Part shown: positions 26,678 to 35,092 of the stretch, one piece after another
Numbering within the stretch: position 1 is the stretch's first letter
How the letters are laid out: every line of letters starts with the position of its first letter
DNA from: Neobacillus sp. WH10
GTDB taxonomy: Bacteria > Bacillota > Bacilli > Bacillales > Cytobacillaceae
DNA: 64,000 bases
NCBI RefSeq assembly: GCF_030123405.1
Contig: NZ_CP126110.1
Span: 1,612,001 to 1,676,000, forward strand
Reading direction: 5' to 3'
The notes under the pieces: generated by a model
Database searches by the model: none
Told to the model about the DNA's origin: nothing
Seen by the model: the letters and a program-made list of their open reading frames with translations, nothing else
Program-made: the position numbers and the translations under genes

Positions 26678-27694
26678 TTGTTAAGAGGTCATCAATCATG
26701 GGTGTTCGAGAATCGGCCAATGATTACCGCCACGGGTGTAACGGGAGGGCCATTTGAAGCAAATGGAAAATTGGCGAATGATTTTGATTTATTATATGAA
26801 GACCTATGGATGGGAAAAGAATCCTACGAAAAGGCTCATAGTTTATTGCTTGAAGAGGCCATAAAAATGGCATTGCAAAAAGGGAATGTACAAAAAGAAC
26901 AGGTACAATTTTTATTTGCAGGAGATTTAATTAATCAAATTACGCCAACCAGCTTCGCGGCAAGAACGATGCAGATTCCCTATTTTGGTCTTTTCGGTGC
27001 CTGCTCCACATCAATGGAGGGTTTGGCACTCTCATCCTTCGTGGTTAATTACCAGGGGGCAAAATACGTGCTGACAGGTGCTTCAAGCCACAATGCTGCC
27101 GTAGAAAAGCAGTTCCGTTATCCGACAGAATATGGCGGCCAAAAGCCACCGACTGCACAGTGGACAATAACCGGTGCCGGGGTAGCACTTGTCGAGCCAA
27201 ATGAGCCTGGTAAGCAGCATCCGGTGACAACCTCGGCGACCATTGGGAAGGTCGTAGATATGGGCTTAACAGACCCATTTAATATGGGTGGGGCAATGGC
27301 ACCTGCAGCAGCTGATACGATTATCGCTCATTTCCGTGACATGCAATTGGAACCTTCGTATTATGATTTAATTGTTACCGGTGATCTGGGAAGAGTCGGC
27401 CATGATACTGCGTTTGAATTGCTCAATAAAAGCGGACTGGAAATGGAACGAGGACAATTTCAGGATTGCGGCTTATTAATGTATAAAAATGATCAACCGG
27501 TTCAATCCGGGGGAAGCGGTGCAGGTTGTTCAGCAACGGTTTTATATGGACATCTCCTAAACCAATTGAAAAAAGGGACATATAGACGAATTTTAGTTGT
27601 AGCGACAGGGGCATTGTTATCCCCTCTTAGCTTTCAACAAAATGAAACAATCCCGTGTATCGCCCATGCTGTAGCGATTGAGATGAATGAATAG
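26678..27694 (+). CDS. spoVAD: Stage V sporulation protein AD
   Basis: Soluble thiolase-like protein that binds dipicolinic acid at the inner spore membrane. 338 residues. The thiolase fold is seen in FLFAGDLINQITPTSFAARTM and LFGACSTSMEGLALSS, with QSGGSGAGCSATVLYGHLL near the end. TTG start directly after the spoVAC stop, with GGGGGG eight bases upstream. Middle gene of the cluster. Confidence 0.95.
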   Translation: MLRGHQSWVFENRPMITATGVTGGPFEANGKLANDFDLLYEDLWMGKESYEKAHSLLLEEAIKMALQKGNVQKEQVQFLFAGDLINQITPTSFAARTMQIPYFGLFGACSTSMEGLALSSFVVNYQGAKYVLTGASSHNAAVEKQFRYPTEYGGQKPPTAQWTITGAGVALVEPNEPGKQHPVTTSATIGKVVDMGLTDPFNMGGAMAPAAADTIIAHFRDMQLEPSYYDLIVTGDLGRVGHDTAFELLNKSGLEMERGQFQDCGLLMYKNDQPVQSGGSGAGCSATVLYGHLLNQLKKGTYRRILVVATGALLSPLSFQQNETIPCIAHAVAIEMNE

Positions 27695-27709
27695 AAGAGG
27701 TGAGGGTTT

Positions 27710-28066
27710 GTGTTAGCAATGTATTTCTGGGCATTTGTGATTGGCGGATTAATTTGTGTCTTCGGTCAGTTATTATTTGATGTAGCAAAACTAACGCCGG
27801 GACATACCTTGAGTTTGCTTGTCGTTTTAGGTGCAGTTTTAGATGGATTCGGACTTTATGAACCACTGGTTGATTTCGCAGGAGCAGGAGCAACTATTCC
27901 AATCACCAGCTTTGGGAATTCCCTAGTACATGGAGCGATGCAAGATGCGAAGGCACATGGAATTATAGGGGTATTAACAGGTATGTTTCAAGTAACGAGT
28001 TCTGGAATCTCCGCTGCCATTATATTTGCGTTTATTGGGGCACTTATTTTTAAACCCAAAGGTTGA
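27710..28066 (+). CDS. spoVAE: Stage V sporulation protein AE (AEb type)
   Basis: 118 residues, several membrane helices, and the same core motif as SpoVAC (GLYEPLVDFAGAGATIPITSFGNSLVHGAMQDAKAHGIIGVLTG). It matches the short AEb form. GTG start after GAGGTGAGGG, 15 bp after spoVAD. The usual spoVAA, AB, AEa and AF genes are not present here, so this is an abbreviated spoVA locus. Confidence 0.93.
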   Translation: MLAMYFWAFVIGGLICVFGQLLFDVAKLTPGHTLSLLVVLGAVLDGFGLYEPLVDFAGAGATIPITSFGNSLVHGAMQDAKAHGIIGVLTGMFQVTSSGISAAIIFAFIGALIFKPKG

Positions 28067-28111
28067 AATGCACATTTTGGATCTATTTTTTTGATTAGTC
28101 GGTCATGCCTA

Positions 28112-28140
28112 CACACACTATTATGTAATTTCATATGTTA
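28112..28140 (+). promoter_or_regulatory. SigK-type promoter of yjcZ
   Basis: -10 CATATGTTA (28132-28140) with an ACACAC -35 region about 16 bp upstream, 33 bp before the yjcZ start. Confidence 0.5.
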
Positions 28141-28172
28141 TTAATGAGATTACTAAAGTGAGGTGACAGTCT

Positions 28173-28307
28173 ATGTGCTTTGGATATGGCGGCTGCGGCT
28201 ACGGAGGTGGCTATGGCTACGGCGGTGGTTTCTACGGAGGTTCTACTTTCGTATTAATTGTTGTATTGTTCATTCTTTTAATCATTGTCGGAACAAGCTT
28301 CTTTTAA
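28173..28307 (+). CDS. yjcZ: YjcZ family sporulation protein
   Basis: 44 residues. The N-terminal half is a Gly/Tyr-rich repeat with two cysteines (CFGYGGCGYGGG), and the C-terminal half is one membrane helix with the family signature STFVLIVVLFILLIIVGTSFF. GAGGTGA lies six bases before the ATG. The longer 78-codon frame here (28163-28399) is a shadow. The yjcA-yjcZ-spoVIF neighbourhood matches B. subtilis, with the spoVA genes placed between. Confidence 0.92.
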   Translation: MCFGYGGCGYGGGYGYGGGFYGGSTFVLIVVLFILLIIVGTSFF

Positions 28308-28331
28308 TAAGCGATGAACTTGTCTCGAATG

Positions 28332-28370
28332 AAGGGGGTTGGCCAATAAAGTGGCTAACTCCTTTCTTTA
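28332..28370 (+). terminator. Terminator of yjcZ
   Basis: AAGGGGGTTGGCCA (28332-28345) pairs over 14 bp with TGGCTAACTCCTTT (28352-28365), including three G-U pairs, then a T-rich tail. Confidence 0.85.
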
Positions 28371-28434
28371 TTGTTAATATGAACGCTATGCAAGGGTAAG
28401 TATAGGTAAGGGAACTCAAGATTTTTATTTCAAA

Positions 28435-28459
28435 AAGGTTTAGGATAATCCTAAACCTT
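28435..28459. repeat. 12-bp palindrome
   Basis: AAGGTTTAGGAT, one central base, then ATCCTAAACCTT. No T tail follows. The 28,370-28,753 gap otherwise holds only the weak frame at 28,522-28,662. Confidence 0.6.
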
Positions 28460-28521
28460 ACAATATAAACAAAGAATGAGAAAAGTTAGTTTTACTAAAA
28501 ATCAAACGATCTAATTCAGAT

Positions 28522-28662
28522 TCAGCTTTTGTTCCAAAAAATAGGATAGAGGTTTGTCCGAGATTTTATTGCAAGACATACACCAATAAATACTGATGGA
28601 GTTGCTCCTAATATTCTAGCGAATTCTTGATAGAGGGAATCATATTTTCCAACAATAATCAT
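28522..28662 (-). CDS. Possible 46-residue peptide, unrecognised
   Basis: ATG at 28662 with a weak TTAGGA site; it reads MIIVGKYDSLYQEFARILG, then TPSVFIGVCLAIKSRTN. The composition looks protein-like and could be a remnant of a longer gene. No family recognised. Confidence 0.25.
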   Translation of the reverse strand: MIIVGKYDSLYQEFARILGATPSVFIGVCLAIKSRTNLYPIFWNKS

Positions 28663-28753
28663 TTCCTAAATTAGCTTTTTAGAAATAATATTATACATAA
28701 TCATTTTTGGGTATGTGAATCGAATTTATTGATAAAAAAGAAAGTGGCACAAC

Positions 28754-29158
28754 TTAATCCACTCTCTTTCGATTCCTTTTGAAGATTTTGACGTTTGAAA
28801 GGTCATTCGGATCATCTAATTTATAACGATAATTTTCTCTTAGGTTAAGACTTTGGAGTCTTTCAACCGCCTCTTCAAATTCCACATTGTTCATTTGTTT
28901 CGTTGCAAGTAATGAGCATAATATGGCAAAAGCTATTGCAGTTGTATCAACGTGTACATCGATTTGGATATCTACGTCAGAGTTCCCGCTTTGCCCAATC
29001 GAATTTATGGTTTCATTTCTGATTTTGATATTGTCCTGTTCAATGGAACGAGATTCCGCATTATTTTTGTTATCAATTAATTGTCTTTGTGAATGATGAT
29101 CCGCAGTATTCATCCATTTGTGAGGTACATTTTGCCTTCGCTGTCTATGATTATCCAT
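28754..29158 (-). CDS. Spore coat protein X/V family (CotX-like)
   Basis: 134 residues. The central domain matches the CotX/CotV type: ESRSIEQDNIKIRNETINSI, then GNSDVDIQIDVHVDTTAIAF and a hydrophobic stretch. A charged C-terminus with FKRNRKRVD follows. Crust-layer protein, normally assembled with CotY/CotZ. AGGTGA precedes the ATG. Two shorter related genes lie upstream on the same strand. Confidence 0.8.
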   Translation of the reverse strand: MDNHRQRRQNVPHKWMNTADHHSQRQLIDNKNNAESRSIEQDNIKIRNETINSIGQSGNSDVDIQIDVHVDTTAIAFAILCSLLATKQMNNVEFEEAVERLQSLNLRENYRYKLDDPNDLSNVKIFKRNRKRVD

Positions 29159-29174
29159 ATGTTCACCTACCCTA

Positions 29175-29207
29175 AAAAGGGTGGGGGTTTTTTAACCCCA
29201 CCCCCAT
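29175..29207 (-). terminator. Terminator between coat genes
   Basis: GGGTGGGG(G)TT and AACCCCACCC form a stable stem. On the minus strand it follows the 114-residue coat-like gene and is followed by T residues. Confidence 0.8.
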
Positions 29208-29216
29208 AGTTAATAA

Positions 29217-29561
29217 TTAAAAATCAACATCAACATCAGTATTTTGATCTTGGTCGTTTTCTTGCTCTTGATCAGATCTTACACGAGCATTACTTCTGCT
29301 ATTTATTGTAATATCAACTCTTGAATTTCCGGAATTTGATACTGTTGAGCGCGCTTCATTAGTATTTTTATCAACGTTTCGGACTTCTGCCTCAGCCTCT
29401 GCTTCATTTCTGTTTCGTAATTCATTTTCGAGATCATTATCAATATCTACATCTACATTTGTATTATTTCGACGGGTCAAACCTGTGCGTATAATATTGT
29501 CAGTTCTTTTTCTTGTATTTCTTGTATTTCTTGTATTTCTTTTACTTCTTCTATTTGTCAT
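29217..29561 (-). CDS. Asn/Arg/Asp-rich spore-coat-like protein
   Basis: 114 residues. A basic N-terminus with NTR triplets (KRNTRNTRNTRKR) leads into an acidic Asn/Glu repeat. The core STVSNSGNSRVDITINSRSN echoes the NSIGQSGNSDVDIQIDVHVD of the CotX-like protein, and it ends in an acidic QEQENDQDQNTDVDVDF tail. AAGGAGG lies nine bases upstream. Probably a coat or exosporium protein from the mother cell. Base use is biased by the low-complexity repeats. Confidence 0.7.
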   Translation of the reverse strand: MTNRRSKRNTRNTRNTRKRTDNIIRTGLTRRNNTNVDVDIDNDLENELRNRNEAEAEAEVRNVDKNTNEARSTVSNSGNSRVDITINSRSNARVRSDQEQENDQDQNTDVDVDF

Positions 29562-29650
29562 TTGAAAATCCTCCTTGTTTTATCCGCAATTGCTTTTTTT
29601 CGTACTATTAAACCTTTTTTATTGAAACGAGTATGACAGATTTGAATACC

Positions 29651-29923
29651 TTAAATTTCGGTATCAATATTTGTATTTTGTTCCTGGTCGCTATCTTGTT
29701 CTTGGTCAGATCTAACTTTGGCATTACTTCGGCTGTTCAACCTTACATTAACCCGGGAATTCCCGGAATTAGAAATAGTAGTCCGGGCAATATTTGTATT
29801 ATTATCCGTATTTCGGACATCTGCTTCAGCTTCGGATTCATTATTGTTTCTTACATTATTATCAACGTTATTATTTACCCTGATGTTTTCGCGATTCTGA
29901 TTATTCCTTCTACTTGAACTCAC
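29651..29923 (-). CDS. Paralogue of the Asn-rich spore-coat-like protein
   Basis: 90 residues from GTG at 29923, with GGAGGTGA eight bases upstream. The same plan as its neighbour: basic start (SSSRRNNQNR), NVDNNVRNNNESEAEADVR linker, core TTISNSGNSRVNVRLNSRSN, acidic tail RSDQEQDSDQEQN. The two share the SGNSRV core and the SDQEQ tail, so they arose by duplication. Antisense frames here are shadows. Confidence 0.7.
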   Translation of the reverse strand: MSSSRRNNQNRENIRVNNNVDNNVRNNNESEAEADVRNTDNNTNIARTTISNSGNSRVNVRLNSRSNAKVRSDQEQDSDQEQNTNIDTEI

Positions 29924-30170
29924 TATAATTTCACCTCCATTATCTGTACTTGCTTTCTATTTTATTCCTGATGATAAAAGTGGATTGGTCATTTTACCAA
30001 GGACAAATACCCCTTTTATAAGGAAAAAAATATTTGGGTAATATGAACTATGTAAAGATCAATAAATGACTTAAACGATAGCCCTCAAAAAAGTACATCA
30101 AATAATGGACAAATATTGGAGATTTGAAATAAAATACGGACCAGCAGTTTTTGTCCAATAATTCTTAATC

Positions 30171-30197
30171 ACCATTTTCCTTTTTCTTCATACAATA
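30171..30197 (+). promoter_or_regulatory. SigK-type promoter of spoVIF
   Basis: ACC (30171-30173) and CATACAATA (30189-30197) with about 16 bp between, 33 bp before the gene. The remaining 29,924-30,170 stretch shows no other gene. Confidence 0.55.
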
Positions 30198-30229
30198 AAG
30201 TAGTTTATGAAGGAGTGTGAGTTTAGAAC

Positions 30230-30484
30230 ATGGATAATGGGTTCTTTAAAAACATAGAAAAGAAAACGGGCGTTAACATGAAAGATATCTTTGATTTAGC
30301 AAACTCATTACAAAATGCTAATTTTAAGGATGAAAAAACTGTCCGTAGTGTGATTCGAAGAGTTTCTAAGATTGCCAATAAACCTGTAAATAAAGAACTG
30401 GAAAATCAAATAGTTAAATCAATCATTAACGATGGTAAGAAGCTTGATTTCAATACAATCGCGAATATGATGAATAAGAAATAA
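30230..30484 (+). CDS. spoVIF: Stage VI sporulation protein F
   Basis: 84-residue soluble helical protein (MDNGFFKNIEKKTGVNMKDI; SVIRRVSKIANKPVNKELEN) matching SpoVIF/YjcC, which is needed for late coat maturation with GerE. Its AAGGAG site is 15 bases from the ATG, unusually far, but no other in-frame start exists. It sits between the coat genes and yjcD as in B. subtilis. Confidence 0.9.
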   Translation: MDNGFFKNIEKKTGVNMKDIFDLANSLQNANFKDEKTVRSVIRRVSKIANKPVNKELENQIVKSIINDGKKLDFNTIANMMNKK

Positions 30485-30536
30485 AAAAGAAGAAGATTAA
30501 TTCCTAAATATAGGAATCGGTCTTCTTCTTTTTATT
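30483..30536. terminator. Bidirectional terminator between spoVIF and yjcD
   Basis: AAAAAAGAAGAAGA pairs with TCTTCTTCTTTTT, with an inner TTCCTA/TAGGAA stem. A-rich left and T-rich right flanks suit both converging genes; the right arm encodes the last yjcD codons. Confidence 0.85.
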
Positions 30537-32813
30537 AATTGGTGCTAAGAACCTGGTGGGGTTTGCCTTTTTTCCTCTTCTGCTGCTAGGTAAGGAGATA
30601 AAAAGCTGGTCCTTTGCACGAGTCATCGCTACATAAAATAATCTTCTCTCTTCTTCGAGAGCGGTAAAGTCACCATTTCGATAAGCATCTAGGGAAAAAT
30701 CATGGGGAAGGCTCCCATCTACAGCGCCGATTATATAAACAGTTTGGTATTCAAGTCCTTTAGCCCGGTGGATGGTGCTAAGGCTGATGGCATCTGGAAA
30801 ATGCTTACTTAAATTCTTAATTTCCTTATTCATTGCAGACATATGCTCGGCATGTGCCAACAATGCCTCTATTGTATTAAAACTCTTTGCGGACACTTTT
30901 AGATCTTTAAGATCGTCCGACCCTTTTTCAAGCTTACTCGACTCATTTCCCCGTTTCTTAAGAAAATCAAGAAACCCAATGTCTTTTTCTATTTTTTCAA
31001 TGGCAAGAGCTGGGGACAAATGCTTTAGGCCGCGGATGACGGTTACCGCCTTTTTTAACTTTTTCTCTTGAAAGGCATGAGCTGTTTTCAAGTGTGAAAT
31101 CGCCTCAAGAAAACTACAGTCTTTTAGGATGCTCTCTGCTTTTATATCTTTAAGGACAGTCTGTTTTAAAAATAATAATGGTAAAATATCAGCTAGTGCC
31201 TGTTGGTCATCTTCGTTAATGCTAACCCTTAAAAATGATAGAGCACTTCTTACAATATAGCGGTCGTAAAATGATTCTGCGTCCTGATCGATTTTAAAAG
31301 GAAGGTTCGAGCTGGCTAATCGCTCAAACACCGCACGGGACCCGGCATTAGTTCGATAAAGAATTACAAAATCGCACGGTTTTGCACCTGTCGAGATCTT
31401 CTCTTGAATATCAGTGACAATCATCGTCGCTTCTTCCTCTTCATCATAAGGGAAAAATAACAGCGGCAACGTTCCTGATGAAAATTGTGCTTTCATCTTT
31501 TTCGTTCTTCTCACCTTATTCACGGAAATCATTTGATTGGCGGCGGCCACAATTTCATGTGAGGACCGGTAATTTTGGTCCAGAGTAACCATTTTGGCAA
31601 ATGGAAAGTCTCTCTCAAAATTAAGCAAATAGGTTGGATCACTTCCCCTGAAAGAATAAATAGCCTGATCATCATCACCAACGGCACAAACATTTCTATG
31701 TTTTCCTGACAGTAGTTTAATGAGTTCATACTGAACTTTATTGATATCCTGAAACTCATCGATTAAGAAATAATGAAAGCGATTCTGATATTGTTCAAGC
31801 AGGGCAGGTGATGTGCTCAAAAGCTGATAACAGCCAATGAGCATGTCATCAAAATCAAACAGTCCTTCACGTTGTTTGTATTCCTCATATTTTTGATAAA
31901 GGTACACAGCCTTTTCTTCCCATTCGGATACAGGCTTAACCTCATTTGGGAACAGAAGTGAGTTTTTCCAAAAGCCAATCTGCTGCAGCGCTAAATCATA
32001 GGCAAATTCTTTTTCAGACAAGTTGAGCTCTTTACCAGCAATTTTTAGGATTTTATCTCGCTGCCATTCTTTTTTTAGCAGTTTGTTAGACGACCAATTC
32101 ATTCCATCATGAAACATAAGAATACGATAGAAAATACTGTGAAACGTGCCAGTGACGAGTCGATTGATGGTTTCTCGTTTCATATTTGGATAGGACATCA
32201 AACGGTTCTTCATTTCAGCAGCAGCTTTTGAAGTGAAGGTAACAAGCATGATAGAACTTGGTTCAACATGTTTTGCCTCAAGCATATACGCTGTACGTGC
32301 CGTTAACACTCTTGTTTTGCCGCTTCCTGCGCCAGCAAGGACTAATAACGAGCCCTCAGTCTCCATGACTGCTGCTGCCTGACTTTTATCTAGAATGGTT
32401 CCATTTTCAGCAAGCTGCTGTAAATATGGTGAAAAATCGTTATGAATTTCTCCGGTTGTTTGTTTAAACGGGACAGTGTATTCAATGTTTTTTGCGGGTT
32501 TGAAGAGATCTAAGTCTTTAGGGGTTGCTATAATAGTCCTGCCTTGCGGTATCTTAAATCCGTTTCGCTCGATAAAGTGTTCGGTACCGTCCATTTTAAC
32601 AATTGGAGGGAGCGGATCCGGACATTGTTTTTCTGGCGAGTGAACATGAAAAAAATGTGGGTTCAGCTGTATACCAAGAAACAATCGCACCTTCTCATTA
32701 CAGACAGGACAGTGCAGCTCACCATTTTTTCCAGCAAGAAATATTTTTTGATATTGATCTCGAGCTAGTGTCTCTAGAGCAATGTTTTGATTTTGATAGA
32801 TAGCTGTTTTCAT
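30504..32813 (-). CDS. yjcD: UvrD/PcrA-type helicase YjcD with CoiA-like N-terminal finger
   Basis: ATP-dependent 3'-5' DNA helicase homologue, 769 residues. The superfamily 1 motifs are AGAGSGKTRVL (160-170), Walker B IDEFQDIN, GDDDQAIYSFRGS, LDQNYRSS, STIHRAKGLEYQTV and VAMTRAKDQL. Residues 30-65 carry a separate finger, LHCPVCNEKVRLFLG with HFFHVHSPEKQC, which resembles the start of CoiA (CPICGESVLLKLG, HFAHKRG). AGAGGT precedes the ATG. Cellular role undefined; a DNA-repair or recombination helper is plausible. Confidence 0.92.
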   Translation of the reverse strand: MKTAIYQNQNIALETLARDQYQKIFLAGKNGELHCPVCNEKVRLFLGIQLNPHFFHVHSPEKQCPDPLPPIVKMDGTEHFIERNGFKIPQGRTIIATPKDLDLFKPAKNIEYTVPFKQTTGEIHNDFSPYLQQLAENGTILDKSQAAAVMETEGSLLVLAGAGSGKTRVLTARTAYMLEAKHVEPSSIMLVTFTSKAAAEMKNRLMSYPNMKRETINRLVTGTFHSIFYRILMFHDGMNWSSNKLLKKEWQRDKILKIAGKELNLSEKEFAYDLALQQIGFWKNSLLFPNEVKPVSEWEEKAVYLYQKYEEYKQREGLFDFDDMLIGCYQLLSTSPALLEQYQNRFHYFLIDEFQDINKVQYELIKLLSGKHRNVCAVGDDDQAIYSFRGSDPTYLLNFERDFPFAKMVTLDQNYRSSHEIVAAANQMISVNKVRRTKKMKAQFSSGTLPLLFFPYDEEEEATMIVTDIQEKISTGAKPCDFVILYRTNAGSRAVFERLASSNLPFKIDQDAESFYDRYIVRSALSFLRVSINEDDQQALADILPLLFLKQTVLKDIKAESILKDCSFLEAISHLKTAHAFQEKKLKKAVTVIRGLKHLSPALAIEKIEKDIGFLDFLKKRGNESSKLEKGSDDLKDLKVSAKSFNTIEALLAHAEHMSAMNKEIKNLSKHFPDAISLSTIHRAKGLEYQTVYIIGAVDGSLPHDFSLDAYRNGDFTALEEERRLFYVAMTRAKDQLFISLPSSRRGKKANPTRFLAPINKKKKTDSYI

Positions 32814-32974
32814 ATTTTTAAACCTCTATTTCTATAAATAAGACATGTTCTATCATATCAAAACCTTCTAATAACTAAAAGGAGTTTCGTAATCAAAAAT
32901 GGAAAGATCAAAATAGCATCTGGTAGATCGAGGGGATTGGCACTCGAAATCGCCGAAAAAGAGAGAATAACGAT

Positions 32975-33070
32975 ACTTATAGGGGTTATAAGCGACCCAA
33001 ACCGTAGGAAAAGAGAGAGGATGGTCGCTTATAGGGGTTTTAGGAGCCCGACACGGTAGGAAAGGAAAGG
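32975..33070. repeat. Two tandem imperfect 53-bp units
   Basis: Each unit starts CTTATAGGGGTT and contains (G)ACC/CCG...CGGTAGGAAA. They begin at 32975 and 33028, and a partial third may lie upstream (TCGCCGAAAAAGAGAG). The surrounding 32,814-33,090 gap shows no gene. Confidence 0.55.
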
Positions 33071-33092
33071 TAACTAATAGCTTAAAACAAGA

Positions 33093-33123
33093 AAATGACG
33101 AGTGCTAAATTCACTCGTCATTT
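33093..33123. terminator. Hairpin after yjcF
   Basis: AAATGACGAGTG pairs perfectly over 12 bp with CACTCGTCATTT; 58 bp downstream of the yjcF stop on the minus strand. Confidence 0.8.
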
Positions 33124-33181
33124 CTAAAAACATTTTTATTTTCCACTCAACCTCTAATATCGAGGCAAGGTTTTCATTAGG

Positions 33182-33604
33182 TTAAACTTCTTTCATCATC
33201 GTCTTATGTGGAATTCCTGCATCTAAAAATTCTTCTGAGACAACTTCATATCCAAGACCGGAATAGAAGGGTATGGCATGCGTTTGGGCATTTAGCTTTA
33301 ATTTGTGTAAACCTTGTGTATCAGCGTAGCTCTCGATTGCATTCATTATCGCCTTGCCAGCGCCCGTTTTTCGTGCTTCTTTTAAAACACAAATGCGTTC
33401 AACTTTCCCGCAGCCATCGACAACACGAAATCTGCCAGCACCGACAGGCGAACCTTCATGGTACATCACAAAATGAGTGGCATCGTCTTCAAATTGATCG
33501 ATTTCTTCTTCGAGCGGGACATTTTGCTCTTCGACAAAAACAATTTTTCTTACTAAAAAAGCATCTTCAAGTTCCTTTTGAGTTTCAACAACCTTAACTG
33601 TCAC
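33182..33604 (-). CDS. yjcF: GNAT acetyltransferase YjcF
   Basis: N-acetyltransferase of unknown substrate. From GTG at 33604 it has 140 residues; AAGGA lies 10 bases upstream. TTG at 33608 is possible but only four bases from that site. The acetyl-CoA-binding region reads VERICVLKEARKTGAGKAIM, followed by LNAQTHAIPFYSGLGY. It directly follows yjcG in one transcription unit. Confidence 0.92.
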   Translation of the reverse strand: MTVKVVETQKELEDAFLVRKIVFVEEQNVPLEEEIDQFEDDATHFVMYHEGSPVGAGRFRVVDGCGKVERICVLKEARKTGAGKAIMNAIESYADTQGLHKLKLNAQTHAIPFYSGLGYEVVSEEFLDAGIPHKTMMKEV

Positions 33605-33610
33605 GGCCAA

Positions 33611-34123
33611 CTATTCCTTTCCAAGACGAAATGTTTCATAAACAGTCCAAGAACCATTTTCTAATTGATAAAGCAAATGGAAGCGGTCGATCGTTTCTTC
33701 ATGATTTACTTTTGTCATCCGTAGTGAACCGAAGACATCTGAATGCTCATCATTAGAAAGCTTTTGACCAATCGTAATATGGGGTACGAAGGCATAATCT
33801 AGATTTTCCTTGTTAAATTCCTGATTGATTTCAGAATGCAGGTTTGTAAGTTCCTCTGTCGGATCTATTTTAAAATAGATGACATTATTTACAGGCTGGA
33901 AAGAGCTGATTTTGGATGTTTTTAATGAGAACGGCTTTGTAGTACTGGCGATTTTCCGTAATTTATTGGAAAAATCCTTTGCATCTTCTTCATTTGCTTC
34001 AAAGGCATTCTTTAATGTTAAATGTGGAGGAATAAGAGCATAATGCGGGTCATAGCGTTTACGATAAGAATTCACTAAATCTTGAAGCTTTTTTGATGGA
34101 AAAATAACAACACCAAATTTCAT
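33611..34123 (-). CDS. yjcG: 2H phosphoesterase YjcG (2'-5' RNA ligase-like)
   Basis: 170 residues with the two HxTx motifs of the 2H phosphoesterase superfamily: PPHLTLKNAF (about residues 33-36) and PHITIGQKL (about 114-117). Family members act on cyclic phosphates or 2'-5' bonds; the biological substrate is unknown. GGAGGT precedes the ATG. Upstream partner of yjcF. Confidence 0.92.
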   Translation of the reverse strand: MKFGVVIFPSKKLQDLVNSYRKRYDPHYALIPPHLTLKNAFEANEEDAKDFSNKLRKIASTTKPFSLKTSKISSFQPVNNVIYFKIDPTEELTNLHSEINQEFNKENLDYAFVPHITIGQKLSNDEHSDVFGSLRMTKVNHEETIDRFHLLYQLENGSWTVYETFRLGKE

Positions 34124-34262
34124 AGGTTTACCTCCATTTAAATGAAATTATTTTTTTAGAAAAATAATACTAAAAGCGCCTTCTGATTATTATAGCAAAT
34201 TTTCAAAATATATAAAATAACATACATAACTTAATGAAAACTTTAGTTCAATGGTTGTGAGA

Positions 34263-34985
34263 CTAAAATAACATTTTAAGTGCTTTTCTTAAATCGGGCT
34301 GCCAGTATTTCCATGTATGATTTCCATTAAACTCTTCATAAAAATATGTAAAAGGTTTTTCTGATATTACTTTGGAGAGTTTCCGGTTTGGGCTTAGGAA
34401 ATCACTTATTCTTCCGTCTGTGGTTTGTACTTCTGTTTCTTGAGTGCCAATTACATGATAAATTTCAATAAGGTGTGCTTCCGAAAAGTCATTGACTAAT
34501 TTCAATACTTGCTCGTTAACAAACGGAGACTGGAGCACCACTTTGCCAAAGGTATGCGGGTATTGAAGGGCAGTCATTAACGAGACTGTTGCCCCTAAGG
34601 AGTCTCCAATTAACGCTCTTGTCGAGCCCATATGATAAGTAGGAAATTCTTTATCAAGAAATGGCACTAATTCATGTGCAAGAAACCGAATATATTGCTG
34701 GTTTTGGTCTCCATCCGGGTGGTATTTTCGCCGGCGATCCTCTACATCCTTATAGGGCACTCCTACAATAATGATATTTTCAATCTCTCTTTCAAAAAGA
34801 AACTCATCTGCCAATCGTCCGATCCGGCCGAGCTGAAAATAATCCCGGCCATCCTGGGCGATTAGCAGCGAGTATTTATAGAGCGGTGAGAAGTTTGCTG
34901 GAAGATAGACAAGGAGCTGTATTTCCTCTCCAAGTTCCAAGCTTTGAAAGGTAAGTTCTTTAATTGTGCCTTTTGGAAATTCCAT
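34263..34985 (-). CDS. yjcH: Esterase-family protein YjcH
   Basis: Alpha/beta-hydrolase of the putative esterase (esterase D) family; 240 residues. Nucleophile elbow GDSLG in ALIGDSLGATVSLM; the late His is in NGNHTWKYWQP. An HPDGD segment lies near the middle. ATG at 34985 is chosen because GGGGGG lies about nine bases upstream; a longer in-frame start at 35033 lacks one. Last gene of the region that is colinear with B. subtilis. Confidence 0.9.
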   Translation of the reverse strand: MEFPKGTIKELTFQSLELGEEIQLLVYLPANFSPLYKYSLLIAQDGRDYFQLGRIGRLADEFLFEREIENIIIVGVPYKDVEDRRRKYHPDGDQNQQYIRFLAHELVPFLDKEFPTYHMGSTRALIGDSLGATVSLMTALQYPHTFGKVVLQSPFVNEQVLKLVNDFSEAHLIEIYHVIGTQETEVQTTDGRISDFLSPNRKLSKVISEKPFTYFYEEFNGNHTWKYWQPDLRKALKMLF

Positions 34986-35092
34986 TACGATTATTCCCCC
35001 CATGATTCGATTATTACATGTGCATTTTAACATAACTGGTGAGGAATTGCTTTTGGCAGGTTAAATGTTAGTGGATGTGAGGGAGAGCAGGA

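Noticed and set aside
25718..28066. Complete spoVA2mob element
   Set aside because: No transposase, resolvase or the DUF1657/other accessory genes of that element were found near the cluster.
28163..28399. 78-codon Arg/Leu/Trp-rich frame
   Set aside because: Out-of-frame reading of the Gly-rich yjcZ gene; the 44-residue frame has the ribosome-binding site and family match.
29633..29917. Hydrophobic plus-strand frames
   Set aside because: Antisense to the low-complexity coat-like gene; hydrophobicity is an artefact of reading Asn/Asp codons backwards.
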